From the NCBI RefSeq assembly GCF_001482285.1, contig NZ_LOEP01000023.1, forward strand, positions 1 through 64,000: 64,000 nucleotides of DNA. Reading direction: 5' to 3'. A program made the translations under genes and the position numbers. Source of the stretch: Haloferax sp. Q22. Its GTDB lineage: Archaea; Halobacteriota; Halobacteria; Halobacteriales; Haloferacaceae. Positions within the stretch are counted from its first letter, which is position 1. The number at the start of each line of letters is the position of its first letter. Positions 16,870 through 24,897 of the stretch are shown here, in pieces. Below the pieces are notes generated by a model. It saw only the letters and a program-made list of their open reading frames with translations. It searched no databases and was not told the DNA's origin.

Positions 16870-17087
16870 ACCCGAATCGGGGCGCGGCGACGACAAAGGG
16901 CCTGCGATGCGGGCGGCGCGCCACGCGGGACGAACGGGACGGCCACTACCGCCGTCTGCTCGGCGCGAGCGCGGACGCGGACGTACCCCCCGCGGCCGGC
17001 CGTGTCGCCAGCGACGGGGCCACGCCCGCCGCCCTTCGTTCCGGCTCCGAGGGACCTCGCCTCGGTGCCGCCGCGGGTCGTCGCGGC

Positions 17088-17819
17088 TCATCGGCCCTCG
17101 CAGGTCGAGTCGAGACACCGCCGACCGCGACTCGTCTCGAACATCGGCAGACCGCAGTCGCAGTCGTTGCCGACGACGCCCGCGGGGAGGGAAAACGCCG
17201 TCTCGCACTCGGGATAGGCGTCACAGCCGGCGAGCAGGCGGCCGCCCCGACGGATGATTCGGAGGGGCGACCCGCAGTCCGGACACGACCACTCGCCGTC
17301 GAACCGGGCTTTCACGCGGTCGTCCAGCGGGTCGCACCGGCGGTCGATGCACACCTCGAACGGCGCGCCGCGCTCGACGCGCATCAGCGGCAGCCCGCAG
17401 TCGCGACAGGTCTCGTCGAGGACGGTCGCGCCCGCCGGCAGGCGGAACTCGGTTCCCGAGTCGAGGGCGACGACGGACCCGTTGGTCCTGACGAGCGGGT
17501 CGCCGGTGTCGGGATGTGAACCGACCGGGACGCCCGCGTCGCTGGCGGGGTACTCGGCGCGGCCGGTCACGTCGTTCGACTCGACCGTGAGCGTCTGGTC
17601 GCCGGCGCGGGCCACGAGGCCGAACGACCCCGGTCCGGACTCGACGGTCAGCGAGTCGGCTCGGGTCAGCCACGCGACGGGCTGGTAGCCCCCGGCGTCG
17701 TGGACGAGGACGGTACGGTCGGGCTTGGCGACGACGACGACCCGCCCGCGCTGGGTGCGGTCGCGGGAGCCGTCGAAGTTGACGGTGCAGTCGCCGGCGA
17801 AGACGCGTATCGAATCCAT
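17088..17819 (-). CDS. NucS/EndoMS N-domain-like protein with three C4 zinc fingers, no nuclease domain
   Basis: A 243-residue protein of two parts. Residues 1-60 (MDSIRVFAGDCTVNFDG, then VVVVAKPDRTVLVHDAGGYQPVAWL) resemble the N-terminal DNA-binding/dimerisation barrel of the mismatch endonuclease NucS (EndoMS). Instead of the RecB-like nuclease domain, the C-terminal half has Cys clusters: CRDCGLPLMRV with CIDRRC, CPDCGSPLRII with CDAYPEC (a topoisomerase I-type C4 finger), and CDCGLPMFET with CLDSTC. No nuclease motif is visible. It probably binds DNA ends or mismatches, perhaps as an accessory factor. It is divergent from a HAD phosphatase gene and lies 218 bases from endA. The two-part architecture is seen directly; the NucS relationship is by eye. 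Confidence 0.75.
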   Translation of the reverse strand: MDSIRVFAGDCTVNFDGSRDRTQRGRVVVVAKPDRTVLVHDAGGYQPVAWLTRADSLTVESGPGSFGLVARAGDQTLTVESNDVTGRAEYPASDAGVPVGSHPDTGDPLVRTNGSVVALDSGTEFRLPAGATVLDETCRDCGLPLMRVERGAPFEVCIDRRCDPLDDRVKARFDGEWSCPDCGSPLRIIRRGGRLLAGCDAYPECETAFSLPAGVVGNDCDCGLPMFETSRGRRCLDSTCEGR

Positions 17820-17921
17820 GAGCCGGGGTGGTCGCCGGTTCCGATTTGAACCTTCGTACGGGGGTTCATCAGCCATGCCGCGGCACGAAGGTCTTTGGTC
17901 GGCCGCGGCCGAGGGCGAACC

Positions 17922-18572
17922 ATGGACGCGAACGTCGTGCTGTTCGACATGGACGGAGTGTTGGTCGATTCCGAGCAGTACTGGCACGCCTTCGAGGACG
18001 AGTGGGTGTTCGCCGACGCTATCGAGTCCGGCGACCCCGACCACGAGGAGATAACGGGGATGAACTTCCGCGAGATATACGACTACCTCGACGCGGAGTA
18101 CGGAACGACCGTCACGAAAGAAGAGTTCATCGCGGCGTACCACGAGAACTCAGAGAGCGTCTACGGCGAGAAGGTCGTCCTGATGGACGGCGCGGAGGAG
18201 CTGTTTTCAGACCTCCGCGCGGCGGGCAAGAAGGTGGCAATCGTCTCGTCGGCCCCGCAGGACTGGATTTCGACCGTCCGCGAGCGGTTCGACCTCGACC
18301 CGCTCGACCTCGTGCTCTCGGCCGACGACATCGACAAACCGGGAAAGCCCGAGCCACACATCTACGAGCACGCCGCGGCCGAGTTCGGCGTCGCCCCCGA
18401 GGAGTGCGTCGTCATCGAGGACTCGATAAACGGCATCGAAGCGGCCGTCCGGTCCGGTGCGTACACCATCGCCTACCGCGGCGGGCAGAACGCCGACCTC
18501 GACCTCTCGCGGGCGGACGAAATCGTGAACGGGCCGGCGGAGTTGCGGGCGGTGTTGCTCGGCGAGGAGTAG
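17922..18572 (+). CDS. HAD-superfamily hydrolase, beta-phosphoglucomutase/phosphatase-like
   Basis: A 216-residue HAD enzyme. Motif I is VLFDMDGVLVDSE with nucleophile D9 and D11, motif II is IVSSAP near residue 108, motif III is the KPGKPEPHIYEHA lysine near 143, and motif IV is VVIEDSINGIEAA near 167. The helical cap sits after motif I (residues 17-90, subclass I), as in phosphoglycolate phosphatase and beta-phosphoglucomutase. The substrate is not evident. The ATG at 17922 is preferred over an in-frame GTG or ATG 27 bases earlier because it starts immediately at the first beta strand. Confidence 0.88.
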   Translation: MDANVVLFDMDGVLVDSEQYWHAFEDEWVFADAIESGDPDHEEITGMNFREIYDYLDAEYGTTVTKEEFIAAYHENSESVYGEKVVLMDGAEELFSDLRAAGKKVAIVSSAPQDWISTVRERFDLDPLDLVLSADDIDKPGKPEPHIYEHAAAEFGVAPEECVVIEDSINGIEAAVRSGAYTIAYRGGQNADLDLSRADEIVNGPAELRAVLLGEE

Positions 18573-18612
18573 GCGAAAAGCGGCCAGAAATCGGCTGCCC
18601 GCGTCTTTTCCG

Positions 18613-20952
18613 TTATTCGACCCGGACCGTCCGCGACTCCCGAATCGGGAGCAGCGGCAGGTCGGGGAACGTGACTTCCACGACGAACTCCAGTTCGTCG
18701 TCCGTCGCGCCGAAGACGCCCACGGGGACCGCCACCTCGTCGGAGAGGTAGCACGTCTTCGCAGACATCTCCACGTCGTTGACGGTGACGCGGATACCGA
18801 CTGAGCCGCCGCCGCCGTCGTTTCGCACGCGGATGTCGTGCATGTCGCTCTCGCCGCGGGCGACCGACTCGGGGAAGTCGCCCCAGTCGATGTCGGGCGC
18901 GGGGAGGTCCTTCGCGCTCTTGATGACGCGCTCGGCGACGCCCTGCGAGAGGCCCGCGCGAGTGAGTTCCTTCACGCCGGCGTCGACCACGTCGGCCGGG
19001 GTCGAGAGCCCGCCGGTGGCGAGCTTTCGCGCGCGGCCGGGACCGATGCCGTCCACGGCCGTGAGCGCCGCGGCGTCGCTGCTGACGCCGTTGTCGACGC
19101 GGGCCTCGACGCGCTTTGCGAGGTTGGCCGCGCGGGCGTCCGCGAAGGTGTCGAGGAACTCGCGGAGCGCCGAGAGCAGTCGAAGCGCGTTCTGCTTGAT
19201 GACCCACGCGTCGCTCCGGAGCTCGCTCGGCGTCGAGTTCGCCATGCTGGCGTGGAGGATGGCGAGCACCTTCTTCGGGCCGTCTTCGAGCGTGGTCGAA
19301 ACGCCCGTCAGCACCGAGTCGACGGCGTCCACCTCGGACTGGCGCGCCGACACCTGTCGGAAGTCGGCCGCGCCCGCGACGGTTTCGAGGATGTCGTCGG
19401 CGGTGATGCGGTCCCGTTCCGCGAGGTCGGCGAAGCGCGAGGCGGTCCCGAGTCGGAGGTAGTACTTCGAGGTGAGTCGCCCGAGCGGGGTCGCGTCGAT
19501 GGAGAGATCGTCGTCCATCTCGACGAAGCCGCGAGAGACGAGGCGGTCGAGCACGTCGCGGACGCGCTCGCGGAGGTCCTCGAAGTCGTACGCCGCCGGG
19601 TTCGACTGCGCCCGGCGGTAGTAGAACGTCGTCTCCAGCCACGACAGCACGTCGTCGAGGTCGCGGATGGTCCCCATGGCGATTTCGGCGTTGAGGTGCG
19701 AGTCGAGGTCCTCGGCGAGTCTGGACTCGATTTCCTTGCCCTCGCGGAGCAGGCGGCGGTACTTGTTCTGGTCCGAGCGGTCGCAGACGACCCAGCCGTA
19801 GCCCACGTCGTCGTAGCCGGGGCGGCCCGCGCGGCCGAGCATCTGGAGGATGTCGAGCGGCGAGATGTCCACCTCGCCTTCGAGCGGGTCGTGGTGTTTC
19901 GTGTCGCGGATGACGACGCAGCGGGCGGGGAGGTTCACGCCCCACGCGAGCGTGGAGGTCGAAAACAGGAGCTGAATCTTGCCCTCCTTGAACCACTCCT
20001 CGACGGCCTCGCGGTCGTCCCGCGAGAGGCCGGCGTGGTGGAAGCCGACGCCGTCTAAGACGCCCTTGGCGAGCGAGTCGTTGCTCAGTTCTTTCGCCTC
20101 GTTGTGGAAGTCGTAGTCGCCGCGCGCGCCGATTGGCACGTCACGCTTCGCGAGTTCGTCGCGGGCCTTGGCGGCCGCGCGGACGGCGTCCTGCCGCGAG
20201 GAGACGAAGACGAGCGACTGGCCGCCGTCGCGGATGTGCGGCTCCGCGAGGTCGAACGCCCGGTACAGGCGGCGGTACTTGTCGGCGAAGGAGTTCTCGC
20301 CGTGGGTGTAGGTCTTGACGCCCGCGTGGAGGTCGACGGGGCGGTAGTCGTCGCCGAACTCGAAGGTCGTCTCGTCCGGCGCGTCGAGCCACGCCGCCAC
20401 GTCGTCGATGTTGGGCATGGTCGCGGACAGCGCGACGATTCGGGGGTCGCAGATGCGGCGCATCCGCGAAACGGTGACTTCGAGGACGCCGCCACGGGTC
20501 TCGGAGTCCAGCAGGTGGACCTCGTCGATGACGACGCAGTCCACGTCCTCGATGAAGGAGTAGCGCGCCGAGTCGTGTTTCCGGGTCGCGGAGTCGGTCT
20601 TCTCGGGCGTCATCACGAGGATGTCGGCGCGGGCGGCCCGGCGGGGGTTCAGGTCGCGCTCGCCGGTGACGACGTACACCGAGTAGCCGAGGTCCTCGAA
20701 GCGCTCCCACTCCGTTTCCTTCTCGGTGGTGAGCGCGCGGAGCGGCGCGATGAAAAGCGCCGTCCCCTCGTCGCGGAGGGTCCGACAGATGGCGAGTTCG
20801 GCGAGCGCCGTCTTCCCGCTGGCGGTGGGCGCGGAGGCGACGACGTTGTGGTCGGTGTCGAGGATGGCGGGCAGCGCCTCGCGCTGCATCCGGTTGAACT
20901 CCTCGAACCCGAAGGCGTCTGCAAACTCGGGGACCGCCTCGGCGACTTTCAC
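18613..20952 (-). CDS. hel308: Hel308/Ski2-like ATP-dependent DNA helicase
   Basis: A 779-residue superfamily 2 helicase, probably acting on stalled replication forks. Motif I is SAPTASGKTAL (P-loop near residues 39-48), motif II is DEVH in VVIDEVHLLDSE, then SATMPN (motif III), FVSSRQDAV (motif IV), HHAGLSRDDRE, TLAWGVNLPA (motif V) and QMLGRAGRPGYD (motif VI). A winged-helix region and helical ratchet follow. A helix-hairpin-helix (VDGIGPGRARKLA) near 630 is typical of Hel308. The last 75 residues form an extra beta-rich extension (SVGIRVTVNDVEM onward). The start is GTG at 20952, chosen because GGAGGTG lies a few bases upstream. It could be one of two Hel308 paralogues found in haloarchaea. 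Confidence 0.9.
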   Translation of the reverse strand: MKVAEAVPEFADAFGFEEFNRMQREALPAILDTDHNVVASAPTASGKTALAELAICRTLRDEGTALFIAPLRALTTEKETEWERFEDLGYSVYVVTGERDLNPRRAARADILVMTPEKTDSATRKHDSARYSFIEDVDCVVIDEVHLLDSETRGGVLEVTVSRMRRICDPRIVALSATMPNIDDVAAWLDAPDETTFEFGDDYRPVDLHAGVKTYTHGENSFADKYRRLYRAFDLAEPHIRDGGQSLVFVSSRQDAVRAAAKARDELAKRDVPIGARGDYDFHNEAKELSNDSLAKGVLDGVGFHHAGLSRDDREAVEEWFKEGKIQLLFSTSTLAWGVNLPARCVVIRDTKHHDPLEGEVDISPLDILQMLGRAGRPGYDDVGYGWVVCDRSDQNKYRRLLREGKEIESRLAEDLDSHLNAEIAMGTIRDLDDVLSWLETTFYYRRAQSNPAAYDFEDLRERVRDVLDRLVSRGFVEMDDDLSIDATPLGRLTSKYYLRLGTASRFADLAERDRITADDILETVAGAADFRQVSARQSEVDAVDSVLTGVSTTLEDGPKKVLAILHASMANSTPSELRSDAWVIKQNALRLLSALREFLDTFADARAANLAKRVEARVDNGVSSDAAALTAVDGIGPGRARKLATGGLSTPADVVDAGVKELTRAGLSQGVAERVIKSAKDLPAPDIDWGDFPESVARGESDMHDIRVRNDGGGGSVGIRVTVNDVEMSAKTCYLSDEVAVPVGVFGATDDELEFVVEVTFPDLPLLPIRESRTVRVE

Positions 20953-21178
20953 TGGGCGCACCTCCGGGTGCGCGCTGGCGTCGGGGACGAGACGAAGACG
21001 AGCGTCATACACGAAGCCGAGTCGTCCGTGGGGAAAGGCGTTTCTCCATCCGGCGCGGTGGCTCGCGGGCGTCGAACGAGCGGAAAACGGAGGGACTGAG
21101 GTTGGTGGCGCGTTCAAGCGGAACGCGGTGTGGTGTGGTGGAATGGGGGAGGATTCGGGGACCTCGGCGTCGGGCCGA

Positions 21179-21286
21179 TTACGCGGCGCCGGCGAGCGCG
21201 GCGATGAACGACCAGTTCGTCCCCGCGGTGGCCTCGTGCTTCTTCGATTCGGCCTTCGTCATGTTGCGGCGGTGTTTCCAGTTCAT
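21179..21286 (-). CDS. very small basic protein (35 aa), leaderless gene
   Basis: A 36-codon frame including the stop, missed by ordinary length limits. The product starts MNWKHRRNMTKAESKKH, which is strongly basic and unusual for a halophile, and ends with a short hydrophobic tail, WSFIAALAGAA. On the minus strand an ACTTATATTC box is centred at about 21313, exactly 27 bases before the ATG at 21286, which is the geometry of a leaderless haloarchaeal gene. Codon third positions are GC-rich. The function is unknown; the basic head with an apolar tail could bind RNA or ribosomes, or attach to the membrane. It lies divergent from lipA and upstream of hel308. Confidence 0.6.
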   Translation of the reverse strand: MNWKHRRNMTKAESKKHEATAGTNWSFIAALAGAA

Positions 21287-21307
21287 ACTCGACAGAAGTC
21301 TTTACTC

Positions 21308-21319
21308 GAATATAAGTTT
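21308..21319 (-). promoter_or_regulatory. TATA box for the 35-aa gene
   Basis: The minus strand reads ACTTATATTCGA in an AT-rich tract. Its centre is 27 bases from the ATG at 21286, so initiation would fall on the start codon itself. Confidence 0.6.
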
Positions 21320-21582
21320 TTCAGTTAAGTGATATATCTAGCACGGTCGTACATGCTGTTTGATGGAAAGCCGTGATATATTCGGTCCGAACGTTTCGTT
21401 TTACGAGATAGTAGTGTTCGTTTGAACGATTCTGAACAAGGCGTGATAACACGGGGCGCACTGGCGCTGGGCGAAGTCACGGCGACGCGGTTTCGGTCGC
21501 CTCGGGGAGTAGCTCCGTCGGCAACCCGACAGACGGCGGACCAATCCTCACGTTTTTGCCCGTCGCCTCGCAAGAACTGCCT

Positions 21583-22518
21583 ATGCGCACGCGGCGGAAG
21601 CCAGACTGGTTGAAGATGCGACCGCCATCGGGCCGGCGTTTCACCGATATCAAATCGACGCTCCGGGACCGGAACCTCAACACCGTCTGCGAGGAGGCGA
21701 ACTGTCCGAATCTCGGAGAGTGTTGGAGCGGCCGCGACGGCCCCGGGACGGCCACGTTCATGCTCATGGGTGACCGGTGCTCGCGCGGGTGTAACTTCTG
21801 CGACGTGACGACCGGCGGGATGGAGCCACTGGACCCCGATGAACCGGCGAACGTCGCCGACGCGGTGACCGAAATCGGTCTCGACTACGTCGTGTTGACC
21901 TCCGTGGACCGCGACGACCTGCCGGACCAGGGCGCGGCCCACTTCGCCGAGACCATCCGCGAAATCAAGCGCCGCGACCCCGAGGTTCTCGTCGAGGTGC
22001 TGATTCCCGACTTCCAGGGCGAACCCGAGCACGTTCGGAAGATAATCGACGCCGGCCCCGACGTCATCGCCCACAACATCGAGACCGTCGAGCGGCTCCA
22101 GTGGCCGATTCGGGACCGCCGCGCCGGCTACGAGCAGTCGCTTTCGGTGCTCCAGCAGGTGACAGACGAGTCCGACATCCACACGAAGACCTCGGTCATG
22201 CTCGGCCTCGGCGAGCACGCCCACGAGGTCTACCAGACGCTCTCCGACCTCCGCGAGGCCGACGTGGACATCGTCACCTTCGGTCAGTACCTCCAGCCCT
22301 CCCGGAGCCACCTCGACGTGTTCGAGTACGTCCACCCCGACGCCTTCGAGACGTGGCGGCGCGTCGCGGAAGACGAACTGGGCTTCCTCTACTGCGCGTC
22401 CGGCCCGATGGTCCGGTCGTCGTACAAGGCCGGTGAACTGTTCGTGGACGCGCTCCTCCGCGAGGGGTCGAGCGTCGAGGAGGCGCGACAGGCCGCCCGC
22501 GCGGCCGCCGGACAGTAA
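21583..22518 (+). CDS. lipA: lipoyl synthase
   Basis: This radical-SAM enzyme inserts two sulfurs into protein-bound octanoate to make lipoate. The 311-residue protein has both iron-sulfur cluster sites: C36, C41 and C47 (CEEANCPNLGEC) for the sacrificial auxiliary cluster, and C66, C70 and C73 (CSRGCNFC) for the SAM cluster. GLDYVVLTSVDRDDLPDQGA and VEVLIPDFQG follow in the expected order. The ATG at 21583 fits a leaderless start with CGTTTTTGC near 21551-21559. It directly precedes, on the same strand, the dehydrogenase complex whose E2 subunit carries lipoate, so the modifying enzyme and its substrate are linked. Confidence 0.96.
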   Translation: MRTRRKPDWLKMRPPSGRRFTDIKSTLRDRNLNTVCEEANCPNLGECWSGRDGPGTATFMLMGDRCSRGCNFCDVTTGGMEPLDPDEPANVADAVTEIGLDYVVLTSVDRDDLPDQGAAHFAETIREIKRRDPEVLVEVLIPDFQGEPEHVRKIIDAGPDVIAHNIETVERLQWPIRDRRAGYEQSLSVLQQVTDESDIHTKTSVMLGLGEHAHEVYQTLSDLREADVDIVTFGQYLQPSRSHLDVFEYVHPDAFETWRRVAEDELGFLYCASGPMVRSSYKAGELFVDALLREGSSVEEARQAARAAAGQ

Positions 22519-22625
22519 GTCGCGCGCCACCCCATGCCGCGCGACTCGACCGACCGGGTCCGACCCCGTTCCGCCCCGAAACAGTCCTGCAATGCTGTCG
22601 ATATTTCCGATTATTTCTCGGTGAT

Positions 22626-22639
22626 GTGTGGGTTCACAC
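22626..22639. promoter_or_regulatory. palindromic site upstream of the 2-oxoacid dehydrogenase operon
   Basis: GTGTGGGTTCACAC has 5-bp arms (GTGTG and CACAC) around a 4-base centre. A related half-site, GTGGGTTTACAT, occurs near 22694-22705. Both lie 50-115 bases before the promoter of the operon, so they could bind a regulator. This is inference from symmetry and position. Confidence 0.35.
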
Positions 22640-22742
22640 TAATGAACGTCAGGAAGAATCGTTTAGAAGCGAAAATGTCCAATTTTACCTCGCGTGGGTT
22701 TACATAGCACGACGCGAGCCGCAATATTCCGAGCCAAAGTAA

Positions 22743-22800
22743 ATTATATACGAAAACAATATAACGCCGGCGGGTGTCGATTTTGCCATGAACAGGAGGG
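22743..22800 (+). promoter_or_regulatory. promoter and ribosome-binding site of the E1alpha gene
   Basis: ATTATATACG at 22743-22752 and CAATATAACG at about 22758-22767 are TATA-like. AGGAGGG at 22794-22800 is a strong Shine-Dalgarno sequence seven bases before the GTG at 22808. Unlike most genes here, this operon therefore has a leadered start. Confidence 0.6.
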
Positions 22801-22807
22801 TTCTCCC

Positions 22808-23914
22808 GTGAGCGTGCTACAGCGCGACCCGCAGGACCAGGTACGAGTGCTCGACGAGAACGGGACCGTCGTCGGCGAGGTCCCCGACATCGACGACGAG
22901 ACGCTCGTCGAGATGTACCGGTACATGCGTCTCGCCCGACACTTCGACACGCGGGCGGTGAGTCTCCAGCGGCAGGGACGGATGGGGACGTACCCGCCGC
23001 TGTCGGGACAGGAAGGCGCACAGATCGGGAGCGCAATCGCGCTCGACGAACAGGACTGGATGGTCCCGAGCTATCGCGAACACGGGGCGTCGCTGCTCCG
23101 AGGGCTTCCGCTGAAGCAGACGCTTCTGTACTGGATGGGCCACGAGAAGGGCAACGAGATGCCTGAGGGCGTGAACCTCTTTCCGCCCGCGGTCCCCATC
23201 GCCTCGCAGATCCCCCACGCGACCGGCGCGGCGTGGGCGAAGAAGCTTCAGGGCGAGGACGACACGGCCGTCATCTGCTACTTCGGCGACGGCGCGACCT
23301 CCGAGGGCGACTTCCACGAGGGACTGAACTTCGCGGGCGTCTTCGACACCCCGAACGTCTTCTTCTGTAACAACAACCAGTGGGCCATCTCGGTGCCGCG
23401 GGAGCGACAGACTGCCTCCGAGACGCTGGCGCAGAAGGCGACCGCCTACGGCATCGACGGCGTGCAGGTCGACGGGATGGACCCGCTCGCGGTCTACTCG
23501 GTGACGAAGGCGGCGCTCGACAAGGCGAAGAACCCCGCCGAGGGCGAGGGCCGGCCGACGCTCATCGAGGCAGTCCAGTACCGCTTCGGCGCGCACACGA
23601 CCGCCGACGACCCGACCGTCTACCGCGACGACGAGGAAGTCGAGAAGTGGAAGGCGAAAGACCCCATCCCGCGGCTGGAGTCGTTCCTCCGCGAGACGGG
23701 CCGCATCGACGACGAGGCCGTCGAGGCCATCGAGGCGGACGTGAAACAGCGGGTCGCCGACGCCATCGAGGCGGCCGAGTCCGACCCGCGTCCGGACCCG
23801 AGCGAGATGTTCAACCACGCATACGCCGAGCGAACCCCGGAGATTCAAGCGCAGTACGAGGAGTTCGAAGCGCTCCGCGAGAAGTTCGGCGACGAAGGAT
23901 TCCTCAGAGAATGA
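22808..23914 (+). CDS. 2-oxoacid dehydrogenase complex E1 alpha subunit
   Basis: This is the alpha chain of the thiamine-diphosphate-dependent E1 decarboxylase. The 368-residue protein contains the ThDP motif GDGATSEGDFHEGLNFA near residue 160, ending in FFCNNNQWAISVPRE, plus the family segments PPLSGQEGAQIGSA, VPSYREHGASLLRG and the phosphorylation-loop-like YRFGAHTTADDPTVYR. The start is GTG at 22808, supported by AGGAGGG seven bases upstream; an in-frame ATG 114 bases upstream overlaps the TATA boxes and is unlikely. Its stop overlaps the E1beta start (ATGA). In Haloferax such complexes exist although pyruvate is oxidised by a ferredoxin oxidoreductase, so the substrate may be branched-chain or another 2-oxoacid. 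Confidence 0.93.
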   Translation: MSVLQRDPQDQVRVLDENGTVVGEVPDIDDETLVEMYRYMRLARHFDTRAVSLQRQGRMGTYPPLSGQEGAQIGSAIALDEQDWMVPSYREHGASLLRGLPLKQTLLYWMGHEKGNEMPEGVNLFPPAVPIASQIPHATGAAWAKKLQGEDDTAVICYFGDGATSEGDFHEGLNFAGVFDTPNVFFCNNNQWAISVPRERQTASETLAQKATAYGIDGVQVDGMDPLAVYSVTKAALDKAKNPAEGEGRPTLIEAVQYRFGAHTTADDPTVYRDDEEVEKWKAKDPIPRLESFLRETGRIDDEAVEAIEADVKQRVADAIEAAESDPRPDPSEMFNHAYAERTPEIQAQYEEFEALREKFGDEGFLRE

Positions 23915-24894
23915 GCAGTCAGAACCTCACCATCGTGCAGGCGGTACGGGACGGTCTCTACACCGAGATGAACCTCGACGACGAGGTGCTCGTCATGGGC
24001 GAAGACGTCGGCAAGAACGGCGGCGTCTTCCGGGCCACGGAGGGCCTCTGGAACGAGTTCGGCGACGACCGCGTCATCGACACGCCGCTAGCCGAGTCCG
24101 GTATCATCGGCACGGCCGTCGGCATGGCCGCGATGGGGCTGAAGCCGGTCCCCGAGATTCAGTTCTCCGGCTTCATGTACCCCGGCTTCGACCAAATCGT
24201 GAGCCACATGTCGCGGTTCCGGAACCGCACCCGAGGCCGCTACACGCTGCCGATGGTGCTCCGCGCTCCCTACGGCGGCGGCATCCGCGCCCCCGAGTCG
24301 CACTCGGAGTCCAAAGAGATGTTCTACGCGCACGAGGCCGGCCTGAAGGTCGTCATCCCCTCGACGCCGTACGACACGAAGGGGCTGCTCATCTCCGCCA
24401 TCCGCGACCCCGACCCGGTCATCTTCATGGAACCGAAGCTCATCTACCGGGCGTTCCGCGGCGAGGTTCCCGAAGAGGAGTACACGGTCCCTATCGGCGA
24501 GGCTGCGGTCCGCCGCGAGGGTACGGACGTGTCCGTGTTCACCTTCGGCGCGATGACGCGCCCGACGCTCGAAGCCGTCGAGAACCTCGAAGAGGAGGGC
24601 ATCGACGCAGAGGTCGTGGATATCCGAACTATCTCGCCGCTCGACCGCGAGACCATCGTCGAGTCGTTCAAGAAGACCGGCCGCGCGGTGGTCGTCCACG
24701 AGGCCCCGAAGAACGGCGGCCTCGGCGCCGAAATCACGGCGACGATTCAGGAGGAGGCGCTGCTCTACCAGGAAGCGCCGGTCAAGCGCGTCGCGGGCTA
24801 CGACGTGCCGTACCCGCTGTACGCGTTGGAAGACTACTACCTCCCCTCGGTCGCCCGCGTCGAAGAAGGTATTCGTGAGGCGGTGAACTTCTGA
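23911..24894 (+). CDS. 2-oxoacid dehydrogenase complex E1 beta subunit
   Basis: A 327-residue beta chain of E1 that completes the ThDP site and binds E2. Landmarks are MGEDVGKNGGVFRATEGL near residue 28, TPLAESGIIGTAVGMAAMG near 58, PEIQFSGFMYPGFDQIVSH, PYGGGIRAPESHSES and, in the C-terminal transketolase domain, VVDIRTISPLDRETIVES. The start codon overlaps the E1alpha stop by four bases and the E2 gene follows after three bases, so the operon is tightly coupled. Confidence 0.95.
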   Translation: MSSQNLTIVQAVRDGLYTEMNLDDEVLVMGEDVGKNGGVFRATEGLWNEFGDDRVIDTPLAESGIIGTAVGMAAMGLKPVPEIQFSGFMYPGFDQIVSHMSRFRNRTRGRYTLPMVLRAPYGGGIRAPESHSESKEMFYAHEAGLKVVIPSTPYDTKGLLISAIRDPDPVIFMEPKLIYRAFRGEVPEEEYTVPIGEAAVRREGTDVSVFTFGAMTRPTLEAVENLEEEGIDAEVVDIRTISPLDRETIVESFKKTGRAVVVHEAPKNGGLGAEITATIQEEALLYQEAPVKRVAGYDVPYPLYALEDYYLPSVARVEEGIREAVNF

Positions 24895-24897
24895 ACG

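Noticed and set aside
16870-17087. Plus-strand open stretch with GC-rich third positions and a protein-like reading (DGHYRRLLGASADADV)
   Set aside because: It has no usable start codon, crosses the 3' end of the zinc-finger gene and ends without a family signature. It might be a remnant, but I cannot support a gene.
22642-22707. 21-codon frame upstream of E1alpha
   Set aside because: It has no promoter at the right distance and an ordinary sequence. The region is better explained as regulatory.
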